A stretch of DNA of 64,000 nucleotides. Origin: Astropecten irregularis. Lineage: Eukaryota > Echinodermata > Asteroidea > Paxillosida > Astropectinidae. Shown piece by piece: positions 1 through 12,145 of this stretch; positions within the stretch are counted from its first letter, which is position 1; each line of letters begins with the position of its first letter. The notes below the pieces were generated by a model. It did not search any database. It saw nothing but the letters and a program-made list of their open reading frames with translations, and had not been told where the DNA came from. The translations under genes and the position numbers were made by a program. The stretch lies in the NCBI GenBank assembly GCA_963971285.1, contig OZ020254.1, positions 10,168,001 through 10,232,000 on the forward strand. The letters run 5' to 3'.

Positions 1-2430
1 AGGGGACTATTCCTAGGATTTAAAATCATATAATTAAAATTTCAAATAGCCATGTGGGATTTCTCCAGAGCTAGCTACACGCTGGTAGTGGTACACACTA
101 CGTAATATTGTAGGCCCTAAATATACTGTACATACATGTGTTAAAAAATGGACAGTTTAATCTGCCAACCGTACCTGCGAAAAAGTTATAATGCATTCAT
201 GTGTGTCCACACTCCACACCAGCCTTTTATTTGAAATTTTCAAAATTTATTATGAAAGAGAAATTATAATTAATCATAACGGAGAGAAAGCAGTACATTC
301 AATAGAGTATTAAAACAAATAAGAGTTTTTCCAAATTTCACTGAGCATCATCTGCAAAAGAGACCATGTTGAACAATAACAACTTAGATCTCTTTATATA
401 GACCTTTCTTTTGCAACTCACAGCTCAAGGTTTTGCCAACCAAGATGGTGGAAAATATGGCGAGCCATCAAAGCCGGGCATAAAAACTAACCACAATTTG
501 TACACAACGTTTCATAAACATGGAAAGATATAATTAATGCTGAATGTACATTATGGCAAAGGAAACAACACATGAAATTGTGGTACACTATGTATTTTGT
601 ACAGCTATTGAAAGTTTGTAAAAATGTTGACTTTGGTCACGCCATCTGTCGAAAAGACGAAATGATTTGCAACATTTCGCCGCCCATGCCAACCACGAGC
701 CAATGTTTGTAAATAAAAGTGAGGTCTATTAAATGCATTACAGGGTACGTACACTATTAAAACGAGTCCATACATGTACTGTGCATGTACATATTATATA
801 CATGTATGTCTTCCTATTTGACCTAGGTTTTCTACAAGATGACCCCAAATACATGTAAAAGCATAGCATTTAAATGTCTTTGAAGTAAATGAACACACAA
901 AAATTTGAATTTAGGAAAGTTGGATACATGCATTCCCTGTGCAAAGTGAATCCCAAAACTTGCATTTTCTGACAGAGGAATTCCAAATCTCTTCACAAAG
1001 CAAAGTTGGTCGTTTTTTCTCAAGTACAGCATGCATTGGCATGCATAGTATAGGCTACAGCATTGTGCAGTTTACTTGTAAAATTGTAAGCATACAGTAC
1101 ATGTGTCATAATGTTGAAATGTTTAGTCTGTATGAATTCCATGTCACAGTGTGCATACCGTAAACACAAAGACACTGGATCCAACTTTGGGTCTAGTGCA
1201 AGATGGTTCTATGAATCTTCAGTACCATGTATACCCATGGAGCTACTGTATTATAGCTCTATGGTATACCACACAGTATAGACTACACAATGTAAACACT
1301 GATTCCACCCCATGTCAGTACACAAGCTTCTACCATACCCCGTTCATTATGTGGAAGCCATATACCATGGTGGCTGTGTGATATTATGTATAGATTGGTG
1401 CACACTGTACAGCAGTAAACAGCAGCAGTGTGTGTTGTACACACACTGCGGCCGACCTGCCTGCCGTCGCCAGCCAGCCTGCCTGCCCACCGCTGCCGCA
1501 GCAAAAGTGACCTTGCTGCAATGATTTCCCCTCTAGCGGTCAGGAACTGTTTGGGTCATACTGTGAATGGTACAAAATTATCATATTTGGCTCTTGAAGA
1601 GAGAGAATGGGAACAACATGTACAATTTTGTTGAGATCTGACCTCCAGCGTTCTGTATACTCAGTGTCTACTTTGTGTTGGGAAGAAAAAGAAACTTTTA
1701 AGATAATTTTTAAGAGATTTTTGTCTTTCGTTTGACGAGAAAATAATGCTACACTGCACCTTTCACTTTCTTTTTCAGGCTGCTTCCCTGAAAAGAGGAT
1801 AAGTTGTAATAAATGATGTGTACTTGTTATGTATACAGTTCAGTGGATTCACATAATATTCACAACATGAAGGCCCATCTATGTACACTGTACAGCACAA
1901 ATATACATGTAGGCCTAGCATATGTGTACGTGTGTAAATGTATGTACAGAATGTAAATCTGTTTAATGTACATTGTAAATCATCGTGCCATTTGAATCAT
2001 AAATTGAAAACATCTAAGTACTAAAATACAATGTAAGCGTACCGTACAATGTGATGGTGCAACATCGAAGTGATATTGTATTAAAAACCCATTTCAGTTT
2101 GTTCACCTTCACTGTACAATGTACATTTCATTAAAACATGACGGCCTATAGCATACTGTACATATATTGTACACTGTACACATTTGCAAAGTATGTAGGG
2201 TCTATGTTATACAGTACGTACTGTACATACATAGGCCTATGTATCATTCATGCATGAATGCATTCTAAAATCACATTGATTTCTGATAAAAATTGAAAAC
2301 TTTACATACAGTTGCACCAAGACCTATGTACATGATGTATGTATACTGTGGGCCTGTACAATGCATTGCATAGTCTTATTATGTAGGCCTACATTGCCAC
2401 AAGTACAATGTACAACTAAATGCACATTAA
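1..2430. other. Non-coding AT-rich stretch with many TGTACA/TACATGTA motifs
   Basis: No convincing coding exon is seen on either strand; short open frames have no recognisable protein and no paired splice sites. The stretch is unusually dense in the palindromes TGTACA, TACATGTA and ACTGTACA, especially from 1.85 to 2.4 kb. One foldback-like element is listed separately at about 401-726. Confidence 0.5.
401..726. repeat. Possible MITE with GACCTTTC/GAGGTC ends
   Basis: The segment begins TATA-GACCTTTCTTTTGC and ends AAAAGTGAGGTC-TA, so the ends are loosely inverted and flanked by TA. The first 60 bases recur on the minus strand at about 45,990-46,054, beside a transposase fragment, which shows this is a dispersed repeat. 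The family was not recognised. Confidence 0.35.
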
Positions 2431-2825
2431 AAAACACCAAAAAGGCGTGACTATTTGGGTCACGCTTATTTGTGTTTGGACACAAATAACCGCGATTTGG
2501 AACGCGATTTGGAGCGCGATTCAAATTGCATTAATAGTGCGTCTTTTTGCAATTAGTCGCAATTATTTGCTGCGTGAACGGTGCACCAAATAATACCGTT
2601 TTTTTATATCCCATCATGCAAGGCGGGCGCGTGAATTTAGCACAGGATGCATGCCAACTTCACGCTTCACTGCGTATGCGCAGTTTGATAGAAATCGTAC
2701 CAGTGCGATTTGGGTCGCGCTTTTTTGCCGTTGTGGACAAGACAAAAAGCGTGACTATTTGTGTCGCGATTCGGAACGCGACCCAAATCGTCACGCTTTT
2801 CTGTGTGTGTGAACGTGGCTTATAT
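2430..2825. repeat. Foldback element rich in GCGATTTGG/CGTGAC motifs
   Basis: The left side carries GGCGTGACTATTTGGG and the right side CCCAAATCGTCACGC, an inverted pair. Internal motifs such as GATTTGGAACGCG recur several times. The CpG-rich composition stands out from the AT-rich surroundings. Likely a non-autonomous DNA transposon; superfamily not assigned. Confidence 0.4.
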
Positions 2826-3100
2826 GTACACATATGTGTGTTGCATTTTGTGAACATGAAGTACATGTTAACAATGTTCCTTTGCTGAACAATACAATAC
2901 CAAAGAAAACCAAACCAAACAAAAAGAAACAACGAATCGTAGCTGCCTAAAACTGTCAAAGTGAGCACTTTTCATTCTAAAACTCTGATTCATTTCCTCC
3001 AAATCGGAATGAACCCAAAAAATGATGTCAATTACGTGTGCATTTAGATCTATGGTCACAGTTGCTCAGCTGTTACAATGCACACCCCTCCAATACTGCG

Positions 3101-3127
3101 ACCACCCCCCCCCCCCCCTCCCTCCCA
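3101..3127. repeat. Poly-C tract
   Basis: A run of Cs broken by a few Ts. Similar C runs occur near 4,297, 20,143, 27,249, 49,733 and 56,434. Confidence 0.8.
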
Positions 3128-4800
3128 CACCCCATCCTCCATGTACCATCTGACGGTCCCGGCCTCTATACAAACACACCCTGACCAAATCATCCTTGAA
3201 AGCTTATCCACTCTAGTCCCGTTTAATCAAGCCCCAAACACTTGCGAGCGTCAGTTGTGTGTACGTGTGCGCACGTTCTTCCTTTGTTGCTGAACAATCA
3301 GCCAGAACAGAAACAAAAACACACAAAATTGTTCAAGCTGAACGCGGAAACTATCAAATGCTAGGTCCAAACTCTATGCTATAGAACGATGAGGGCCTGG
3401 ACACATGTTGTGGAAGGGGGTACCCCTTCCCCCTCCCCCCTCCCCGCCACCCACTACTCCACTATCCCTCTTTTTTTTTTTATGTCATCGTCATTAAAAA
3501 TTAATATTTCAACGATTGCCAACCCTGGTTACGGTCAGCTGCCAGGCGAGACAGAACAAACAATTCAAACATTTTTCTTTTATGGCGACGGGGTAAAAAA
3601 ATATTGAGAATTAATCATAATAATAATAATTCACATTTCAGATTCCATATTTCAGTTCCGGGTAGCCCAATCCCTTTTGGTCCTTTCATATAATAAGGTT
3701 TTATCCTAAATTCTAGGGTTTCTTTTCATTCAATCAGTTTTGGTTTCATATCTGCAAGGCTTTTTTATTTTTAGAAATGTTTTTGTCCCGTACATCAATA
3801 GATTTAATCAGCACGGCTAGGTTATTTTCTTTCATTGTAAGTTCTTGTGGTACAAGAACTTCTTGTTTCACTGCTTATACACATTAAAACAAGGCAAGCC
3901 CAATTTGATACACCTGTATGTGCCCCCATATTAAAACATGTGCAGTGGAACGCCAATAACGAACACCATTATTCCGAACATTTGGCTATATACAGAACAT
4001 CATCCTTCTTTAAATCACTATAACAAACGGCCACTGTAGGGCCTAATGGACAATATCTGTCAGTGCATCCTGGGGCCGATTTCACCAAAGTCTATGACAG
4101 ATCGTAACATGCATCAATCTTAATTGCTATTACAAAGTGTGATGCCACAATACTAGTTACTTGTTTTTCAACGATATATGTACCTCTGCATTCATAACAT
4201 GATATGCCTCCCATTGCTTTCAAATGAGACTCAACGTGCTAAACACAATGTTATGACCAATAGCAATTACCGGTACAGTACATGTACATGTAGGCCCCCC
4301 CCCCCCCCCCAATAAGAAAAATACTTTAAAACCCGAATTGGCTTTTAATAATAATGGATTTCTCCATGCATTAATCTATCATTCAATGAGCCCTTTAATA
4401 GAATTCTAACTAAAACTGGGCCAAGGTACAGAGGATGGTACACAAATGTACAGATTCCTCTTTCAGAGAATCACTCTGACACAATATGCAGCTGGACTAA
4501 GTTCACGCAGTGCAATAAATAGATAATGGCTATTAACTATTAAACATACAGTTACTGTACTTTATACACTGTATGTTAATTAGCGGAGGTTTAAAGGTAA
4601 AGTTGCAATTCTACATGTACTGTACCAATCATTCTTGAAAGTTACACACAGAGTTTATTCCGTCCAAGATTTTACACTGAATACAAAGTGGCTGGCAATC
4701 AGTCGGAAGTGATGCAGTTTAAAAAAAAAAACATTTTTTGATGGCAGTCTGCATTATGTTAAATGCAAAGAACAGCCATTTGGATAGATGCGACTGGTAT

Positions 4801-5167
4801 TTAAAGGTAGTATCATACTTTGGTAAGAAACCAAAACAGAAATGTTCACAGATTTACATATAACTTACAGGGTATGAAGATGGTGGTGGTAGAAACATAC
4901 CGTTAAATTGTTCCGCCTGAATTGGTGTATTTATCCAGAAATTAGTAAAACAATGACCGAAAATCTTTTCGATCTTTTAAAAGATCAAAATTAAAAGAGA
5001 AAAGACTTAAGAAATACTGTGGCTGTTTTTGACTGTTTTCTCAAAAAGTGGGCACCGTATGGGACTGAAATTTTTACAGATGACTGTTACTGTTACTGTT
5101 ACTGTCTTCAGTGTCTTGATATTTTTCTTTGACAAAAACCAAAGTATGATATTACATGTACCTTTAA
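4801..5167. mobile_element. Family A palindromic MITE, copy 1
   Basis: Starts TTAAAGGTAGTATCATACTT and ends with the complementary AAGTATGATATTAC...CCTTTAA, so the element has inverted termini of about 20 bp and TTAA at each edge. The centre holds a second palindrome, TTTTAAAAGATCAAAA. A small (ACTGTT)n expansion lies near 5,082-5,105. Related copies are at 15.5, 18.2, 19.2, 21.5, 32.6, 33.5, 36.6, 45.7, 53.4 and 60.5 kb. TTAA edges are typical of piggyBac-type insertion, but that assignment is an inference. Confidence 0.75.
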
Positions 5168-5169
5168 CC

Positions 5170-5940
5170 CTAACCTTCGTAATATGTTAAATATAATGTT
5201 TCTAACAAAAGTCCATCCATTGGAAAAAGATGCTGATTCAATGGAGAATACATGTAAGTACTTTGCAACAGCCGGCCTAAACCTTTAGGATTACTGTATG
5301 AATAATGCATATTACACAAGTACAGTTACCAGTTGAACTAGAATTATTCAAGGTCGATGAAAGTAGCCAATGTTCAACAACCATCGACTCAGTCCCGAAT
5401 CCAAATTCAAGAAAAGTTACATCCAAATAATGCTGGCAGGGAGGGAAGTGATACATGTGTGTTAGCGAGACGAGGACAAGACGTGTCTGAACTTTTCACC
5501 AGACCTTACGAAAAGAAACATTGAATCTTTGATTCTACACGAAATTTTGTTTTCAACTTCCAAATGACAAGAAATTTCCTGGTTTTGGGGGATGGGATGG
5601 GTATGTAGGATCAGGATTTCCATATCCGGAGAAAACAAGGCTACAGTACAATAAGAGATGACAGGAGATGGGAGTTGGTTAGAGTGCAAGCCGGAGTGGA
5701 AGTGTGTCATCTGCAGGATGGGTCCTAGGCCTTACATGTAACTGGCTGGCCAATCAGCATCAATGCAGCCAGACAGGTACAATTTGGGTACGGATATTAA
5801 AATACAAACATTCCCAAAATATTTTAGCACTCTTGTGGCCTCTTACAGGTGTACATGAGATGTATTTCATCTGCCACCCATGCTGTTATTGATATTAATG
5901 ATATTAATGTTATTGAATTGACATTAATGTATTTCTTTTC
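5170..5940. other. No recognisable feature
   Basis: AT-rich sequence between a family A element and a SINE. The open frame at 5,462-5,710 (minus) has no recognised homology, and I could not pair it with convincing splice sites. Confidence 0.4.
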
Positions 5941-6145
5941 ATCATTGAAACGATCCTTGGGGTATGGCGGTGTGTGCATGGTTTCATGGCTTCTGACTGC
6001 CAAATGAACAAAATTGACTGGGTCACCACCAATGTAGGGCTGGTTGGCTGAACTTGGCTCAGTTGGTAGAGCGCCTGTATGGTATTCAGGAGGTCGAAAA
6101 CCCGCTCCAGTCAATTTTTCTTTGTTCACTTTACAATAAATTTCT
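5941..6145 (+). mobile_element. Family B tRNA-derived SINE
   Basis: The tRNA-like head runs from GGCTCAGTTGGTAGAGCGCC (A box) through CGCTCCAGTC, followed by the family tail AATTTTTCTTTGTTCACTTT. The leader CTTGGGGTATGGCGGTGTGT is shared with copies at 41.4 and 60.0 kb. The B box is damaged in this copy. Confidence 0.75.
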
Positions 6146-6149
6146 TTAC

Positions 6150-7795
6150 AAATAGATTTTCGTACTGACCGTGTTTATTCCTTTACCTCGGTAATGATAC
6201 TGTTTAAAATACCTGCATGTAGTTTTATTTCAATATGAACAAAGCAAATTTCCTTCTATGCCTGCATATTTGGACAATAAATATGAACTGAACTGGACTA
6301 CAAACTGAACTGTTGGTGGTGTTTTTCAAATTTGTCCACACTGTTCTATTTCCAAACAAGTCTTCATACTATAATACTAGTAAACACTGTTTACAATAAT
6401 CGTCCAAACTCAAAAATATCTCGGCCCAATTTAGCATTTAAAAGTGTGCGTAATTCAACATGTGCCCAAGAGTTTGTTTTCATTTCTTATGTAGAATGAC
6501 ATGACTAATAACAATCGCAAGCTAAGTGCGTACATTGTAACCGATCTTACCGCCAGAAATATTTCTTTACGCATTCTCGGTTTCTTCAGTCTCTTTTTTT
6601 TTTCATTTTGCGTCTTTCTCGAACGTGTTGGCCAGAGCGAAATACGAACCATTTCAAAAGGTTTTCGGTTCAAGGTATTGACTTCGAGTGGTGAAAATAG
6701 CACCGCGAAAGGTCTCACTGTTATTGACCAAGCTCTGAATGGAGACGTGGAGGTGCGGCACAAATTTCGGTAAGGAGATCTTTACAGTAAACAAAATATT
6801 TTGGTTTGGAGAAAGCAAAGAATTCTGGCCAAAATACACGTCATGATGCATGTCATAAATTACGGGGTAGTTTTTTTTTTCTTCTCATAACGTAATGGAG
6901 TCCGTCTATTGTATCGGTACAAAATATTTGTATGGGGGTGGGATGGTATTGAGTGGGGGCAGAGATTTGCAGACTTTCATCGATACACGGAGAGAAAAGC
7001 TGAGCACAAGGAGTGTTTCCTACAACAAATCTGTTGTTTATGTGCAAACGGATGTAAAAGACGACCCTTTGCTGACCAATACATGTTGGCAGGTGTCTCG
7101 GTAATAATGATTGATTACTAACTTGTCTGTAGCTTAGTGGTCGTAGGAGTTTTAAGCTGTAGAATTTAGTTACAGTAAGCCTAAGTGCTGTACATGCACA
7201 GAGTCATCTGTAACCAATGGCATTTATGACAATTGTCAATTATTAATGTTATGCAGCATTTTCATCACTTTGAAATTGACTTATGATGGTGAAGCATTCA
7301 GCATAATGTTTGAACTTATGAAAAAAAACAGGACTCCAGGAAGAACATGCATCTGAAGGGAGCCCATTGGGCCTAATATAATCAGTGGAAAAAAATCAAG
7401 CTTTCGTATAAAAAAAAATTGAAAAACTCAAATATCTTGTCAAAAGTTGCAAAACGGGGGAACAAAATTAACGATTGGTACAGTATATTACTCCGAGTGA
7501 AACTAAACGTTTTTCCTTTTCACCCTAACACACAGTGTGTAAATGTACATGTGCTTCAAAACCACCAGACTCTATTATTGTTGGACTTTGAAGGAAATGA
7601 AATGTAAAGCCCAAGCATTTTTAATATTTAAAGGGGCTTAGTCCAGCAAATTGACCCTTGGAAGTCCACAAAATGTTCCATACATGTAGGTCGTATAAAT
7701 AGAGTTAGAGCTTGCAGGCTGCATACATGTACATACTGTACCGGAGGTAATGTGTAGATGTACTATATATGCAGAATACTGTATGAAATGATACT
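6150..7795. other. No recognisable gene
   Basis: Open frames at 6,501-6,773 (+) and 6,895-7,121 (+) lack family similarity. GT/AG-like bases around them are not clearly better than chance. I see no repeat with clear ends. Confidence 0.4.
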
Positions 7796-7799
7796 TGTA

Positions 7800-7890
7800 T
7801 TGAACAGAAAAATACAAGTAGCACTTTATTGACTAACTACATGTAGCGTTTAAAATTTGCATAATTTGTAAGCTTTCGAAGCAACAACTA
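7800..7890 (-). repeat. Diverged copy of the repeat at 53.85 kb
   Basis: AAATACAAGTAGCACT followed by GCTTTCGAAGCAACAACTA parallels the repeat at about 53,825-53,905 in the same order. The 53.9-kb copy carries a hammerhead-like core; here that core is eroded. Confidence 0.5.
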
Positions 7891-7942
7891 TGCAAGTTAT
7901 ACAAGTATTGAAGAAAGAGAAGAGACCAAAAATATCAATTAC

Positions 7943-8408
7943 CCAGGTAGCTCCTCCGTCTGGCCGCAGTCTCTCTGAAATCGTAACCTGGTGAATGAGT
8001 CCTGTCCACTGGGGAATTCTGCTGCGACGACAATCCAGCCGGCGATCCGCAATAGTTCAGATTGTTCACAGCTGACGACGCTGTTGCTGTTGTTGTCGTT
8101 GTTGTTATTGTCGAGGATAACAAAGACGGCGATAACGTGAATAAAGCGGTGTCTCTAGTATTACATCCAGGTCCCCGCATGGACGCGCTGGACACCACCT
8201 GACTGAGTTCGGTGCAGTCTACCACAGGGTACAGGACGTCATCTTGGATGGGCTGACGGCTGCTGCCGCTGCTGCTGCTGCTAGTAGTGGTGCTGGACCG
8301 GTACGGCGGGCTGGACCTGAGGTGGCGTCGCTTCCTGGTGCGCTTTGGTGGGACCTGATCGGACTGTTCTGCTTTGGAATCCGTGCTCCCTAGTGATGCT
8401 ATCCGCAT
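7943..8408 (-). CDS. First coding exon of an unrecognised Ser/Thr-rich basic protein (partial gene)
   Basis: The reading frame opens with ATG at 8,408 (A at -3, and an in-frame TGA just upstream). It runs 155 codons to a splice donor after 7,943 (CTGG|GTAATT), leaving phase 1. An acceptor with a long pyrimidine stretch, GTGCAAACAG|GAAGAGCC, lies near 8,452, so the exon includes some 5' UTR. The protein has a basic patch near residues 22-31 (PPKRTRKRRHLR) that looks like a nuclear-localisation or phosphorylation region, a poly-Ser run, a poly-Thr run encoded by near-tandem triplets, and a C-terminal RRRSYLG that resembles a basophilic kinase or 14-3-3 site. No domain family was recognised. The following exons should lie below 7.9 kb or outside the window; I could not place them. 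Codon use looks real: no stops over 466 bases, with balanced third positions. Confidence 0.55.
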
Positions 8409-8451
8409 GCTCGGTACTCAGGCTTGTCAAGTTAGGTTGGCTCTTCCTGTT

Positions 8452-9170
8452 TGCACTTTAAGCAAAAAACAAAAACAAAGACCAATTCTACATTACAATC
8501 GTCACTCTGAATTCATGACCCGGTCGTATATCATGTACCGGTAACCAAGCAAGAGGTCATTCTGCTGACAAAAAAGAACATTTAAACAAATAATTTAGTC
8601 CGGACTGCGCATTCTACTTGAGGAATTAAGGAAACCGCAATCAATGTGACTGGTACAGCGACTACAGACTCAATCCTCAAAGTCAAACAAAGTCCATCAA
8701 AATTTTTAACTCCAAATTTTCCTCATGGCATATTTGATTCAATGAAGTCTGGTACCCATTTTCTTTTTAAATGTAGAATATTGGTGTTATCTTTTCCAAA
8801 CGGGAATTTAGGAAGGTGAGAAGAAGGAGTAGCTAGCCGTTGAAAATGAAGTCCAAATGGAAACGGCGCAGCAGTTACTGACTATGCCAGCCTAAACATT
8901 TGGGGCCGAGGTAGGCTTACATCATCATTTTCAGGGTGTACAATGTACTGTACATGTACAGTATGTACCATGAAAGACAAATGATGAGTCAGCGTATGGG
9001 ATCGGAATCCATGCGATGCAAAAAAAAACTCAACTGCAACATTGAAAGAGGAAATGATGATCTAAACCTACTTACTGGATACCCTGGTTGGTTGTAAGAA
9101 GGACCCCACCCTAGGAATTGGGCAACATTTTAGTTTTAAAACAATCTCCAGGTTTAATGATATCAAGAAA
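8452..9170. other. Likely intron of the 7.9-kb gene; no feature seen
   Basis: AT-rich non-coding sequence between the acceptor at about 8,452 and the repeat at 9.18 kb. I see no repeat ends or exon candidates. Confidence 0.35.
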
Positions 9171-9175
9171 GATTT

Positions 9176-9285
9176 GAGGCTTTGCGTGGTGACAATTGGT
9201 ATGTGGATCGGTTTGCGGAAACACCATGTAAGAATCGTTCAAATCGTTCGCACTTCTCGCAATTAAGGTCTCAATTGATGATATC
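9176..9285 (+). repeat. Family H repeat fragment
   Basis: Contains GAGGCTTTGCGTGGTGACAA and GGATCGGTTTGCGGAAACAC. The same block is at 36,106 (+) and, inverted, at 25,340-25,480. At 36.1-36.26 kb both orientations face each other. Confidence 0.6.
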
Positions 9286-9650
9286 ACAAAGTCTTTAAAG
9301 GGATTGCATACGTTTGGTAATTTGAGCCTACTGTTTGTTTCAAACCAATATAATTGTATATATATACCATAAAACTAACCTGTGAAAGTTTCAATTCAAA
9401 AGGTGGTAGCGTTTTTGAGATTTTGGCGAAAAACTAGAGCGGTTATTTCACGCCAGCGAACAGTAAGTCAATGGCTGAGAAGCGTTACGGCCATAACGCT
9501 TCTCAGATTCATAATTTTTGGAGATAAAAGGCCTATGTCATCGTTAGAACTCTAAACAGGAAAAGGAATAAATGCTTTGGACAAAATAACAAACCACTAC
9601 CCTTGGCATTTTCATGCAAACTGAAGGGTATCTAATCCATATATACATGT

Positions 9651-10797
9651 TAAGGTTGCACGGTTTTTCGGTATTACCGAGTAGTGGCGGTTTAAAACAA
9701 AAACCGAAACCGAACCGAAGATTTTTTGAAATACCAAAATACCGGCCAAGTCGGTTTAGAAAAAAAAAACCGCCGTATTGTAAGATTTGAAGAGCCCCAC
9801 TTGTTATTTTTCTGTTGGCAACAGCCAGATTGTAAACTAAATGGAGATAAGATCTTAGAGATCCCTTTGTGTTTGCCGACAAAAGAAAGTTTCTGGTTTC
9901 TGGACCCAGAAATCTGAACCCAGCTTAACAAAAGACCTGTCAATTATGTATAGAAGATGTGTAGACACAGCTGGAGACAGTTCATTTACAGACATAATAG
10001 GGTGCGTGGGAAAAGATCGTGAATTTATTCCTGGGAAAAAGGTTGGTGACCCTTTCATATAAAAGCTTCGTCCAATAATAATGCTTGGCTGGCTCTCATG
10101 ATCAATGTTATTGGTGGTCACTGCATTTTGTGACAGCTGAACTTGCCACTGGGAAGTTTGCACGTGGTCAGGCAAATCGCTGGTCCCATTTAATGGGTTG
10201 CCAATCAATGTGGTATATTGTCGGGCACCAACCAAGGAAGGCAAAGTAAACATCTTTCGTGGTTGATGCATGTGTGCACTTTGTGCAGCAGACTGGACGT
10301 AGATTTGGCTTAACTTTATCTATTTTTGTCGATAAAAATGCAGACACTTGACTTCCTCTTAGATTTGGAGTCTTATTTCCATGGAATATACCTGGCTCGA
10401 GAAGTAAATAAATGCAAACGGAAGGTAGGAAAATTGTCTCCGCGGCTCCGAAACTGTTCCTAAACTTCGATTATAATAAAAAAAAGAATAAACACGATCC
10501 TCTGGGTGCGACGTCGGACGATAAAAAAAAGTTATTCATGGTTGAACGATGTTGTTTCAAAGCTATTGAATTAAATTCCTGCCAATAAAAAACATTTTGT
10601 AACATTTCTTAATCTTAAGATTGCCAAGAAAACTAGCGGCTGAACCACTCACGATGTATGACACACTCCTGTGGGTGTCCGATCACAAGATAAGATGACG
10701 TAATTTGTGCTTTTAGAAGTTGCCGGTAATACCGAATACCGCGGTTTTTTTGGAGCCGGTATACCGGCTAGGCAAAATTGGAAACCGTGCAACCTTA
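9651..10797. mobile_element. Non-autonomous hAT-like DNA transposon with 8-bp target duplication
   Basis: The left end TAAGGTTGCACGGTTT and right end AAACCGTGCAACCTTA are exact inverted repeats. The element is bounded on both sides by ATACATGT (9,643-9,650 and 10,798-10,805), a perfect 8-bp duplication, which is the hAT signature. Sub-terminal DNA is full of CGGTATTACCG-type motifs. Length is 1,147 bp, too short for an intact transposase. A minus-strand open frame at 9,855-10,271 contains NGTSDLPDHVQTSQ, which resembles the tail of a BED zinc finger, as expected for a hAT remnant. No complete transposase is present. Confidence 0.8.
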
Positions 10798-11040
10798 ATA
10801 CATGTAAATGAATGCTTAAAACATTCTATTTAAATATTTTTTAAACATTTCTATTTTTTATATGTCCAAACTTTCATGTGTGTACACAGGTCTCTATGTG
10901 GAAGTGAATACATGTATAGTGAAAGTGAGCGAAAAATGCACATCATTTTATACACAAAATCCTATCTAGGTGGGCTATCCGTGTAATGTCCATGAATTCA
11001 AGACCATTGGAAAATGCATGTTTTGCATAAGTTGTACTGT

Positions 11041-11215
11041 GCTTGGAGTTGGGAGGGCCTGACGTTTTGATTGTAGCAGGATCTTTTTCTATGGCTCGGA
11101 ACAAAACGTCAAGCCCTCCTAACTCCAAGCATCTTATATGTTTCAGGTCATTATTTTGGTTGATGAGCAGTTTGCAGCAAGTAATAGTACTTGCATTGAA
11201 ATTGGTGTGGACGGA
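11041..11215 (+). repeat. Family C repeat, inverted pair
   Basis: GCTTGGAGTTGGGAGGGCCT on the left is answered by the inverted CCTCCTAACTCCAAGC about 65 bases later. GTAGCAGGATC and GAAC-AAAACGTC lie between them, then the family tail TTCAGGTCATTATTTTGGTT and TGATGAGCAGTTTGCAGCA. Two head-to-head copies of the family's 5' block are thus present. Confidence 0.65.
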
Positions 11216-11227
11216 TATTAGTTACTT

Positions 11228-11381
11228 CAATGGAATGCCACTATAACGAACATGCCGTGATGCACAGAGATTGTTCGTTATACTGAACAATGTTCAACTG
11301 CCTATACAATTGAACATAAAAATGTGAGCCAAGGATGATGTTCGGTATCGCCAAATGTTTTGTTATGGTGCTGTTCCACTG
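11228..11381. mobile_element. Family E TA-flanked MITE
   Basis: The right end TTCCACTG|TA and left end CAATGGAATGCCACTATAA are inverted. Internal AGCCAAGGATGATGTTCGGT is shared with copies at 23.3, 32.3 and 42.7 kb. TA at the edge fits Tc1/mariner-type insertion. Confidence 0.6.
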
Positions 11382-11963
11382 TACCTGTGAGTGTCTTTGG
11401 AAGCAAAAATATTATTGAAAAGAATTTAAGTACCCTGTATTACAGAGCCCATCTCTATTACAACTTGATATTGAGGGTAGGACACTTTGTAACTACAGGT
11501 ATTCCTGCTCTGCACCGCTATTTCGGAGATCGAGACTGAAGGAAAACGACAGGTAAATTTTATAGTTTTAACTCAAAACAACACAAATCAAAATGCGGTC
11601 TCTAGAGCTAAAATTAGAAAAGTAGCCTTACAAACTCAATGATAGGAACTAATATTCAACCGCACTCTTATCGGGTTGGAACGAGTGTTAATCACAGTTA
11701 AGTCACAGAGTATGACCATGGTATGACACTGGATGAAGTCACTCCACTACTAACTAGCCTTGCCAATGCAATACTGCATGCAAACTACTATGTAGCCCGT
11801 AGGCCTACTGCAAGTGCTATACAGTGCTAGTGCAGTACAGTAATACTGCACCATTGCATACAATCACTTTCACGGGAATTTCTGGTTCACATAAGGAATA
11901 AAACACCCCAAACCCCATCTTCTACACGCATTTCAGAAGAATAACACACAACTAGACATACTC

Positions 11964-12100
11964 ACTGATTTCGTGGACACTGTTTCACTCTTGGTGCGAT
12001 CAAAGAGAAGTTAGAAAACCAGGGGAAACGGCAAAAATAATCACACAGTCTCGGGACTTCACGTCGAGTTACTGATAAACACACGGGCTTGTACTGCAAT
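11964..12100 (-). other. Possible 5' untranslated exon of the 7.9-kb gene
   Basis: A strong donor, AATCA|GTGAGTATG, lies at 11,963-11,955 on the minus strand. Upstream of it is stop-containing, mixed-composition sequence of UTR character; either an acceptor (TTTTATTGCAG) or the transcription start lies near 12,095. It would splice to the acceptor at about 8,452. This is a prediction from splice signals only. Confidence 0.3.
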
Positions 12101-12104
12101 AAAA

Positions 12105-12145
12105 TACGTACGTACACTGTACGTACGTACGTACGTATGTACAAT
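12105..12145. repeat. ACGT tetranucleotide microsatellite
   Basis: Repeated ACGT/GTAC units, interrupted by CACTGT. It lies just upstream (minus-strand sense) of the possible 5' exon. Confidence 0.8.

Noticed and set aside
9855-10271. 138-codon minus-strand frame as a host gene
   Set aside because: It lies wholly inside the hAT element and has only a short BED-like match; no start context or splice sites.
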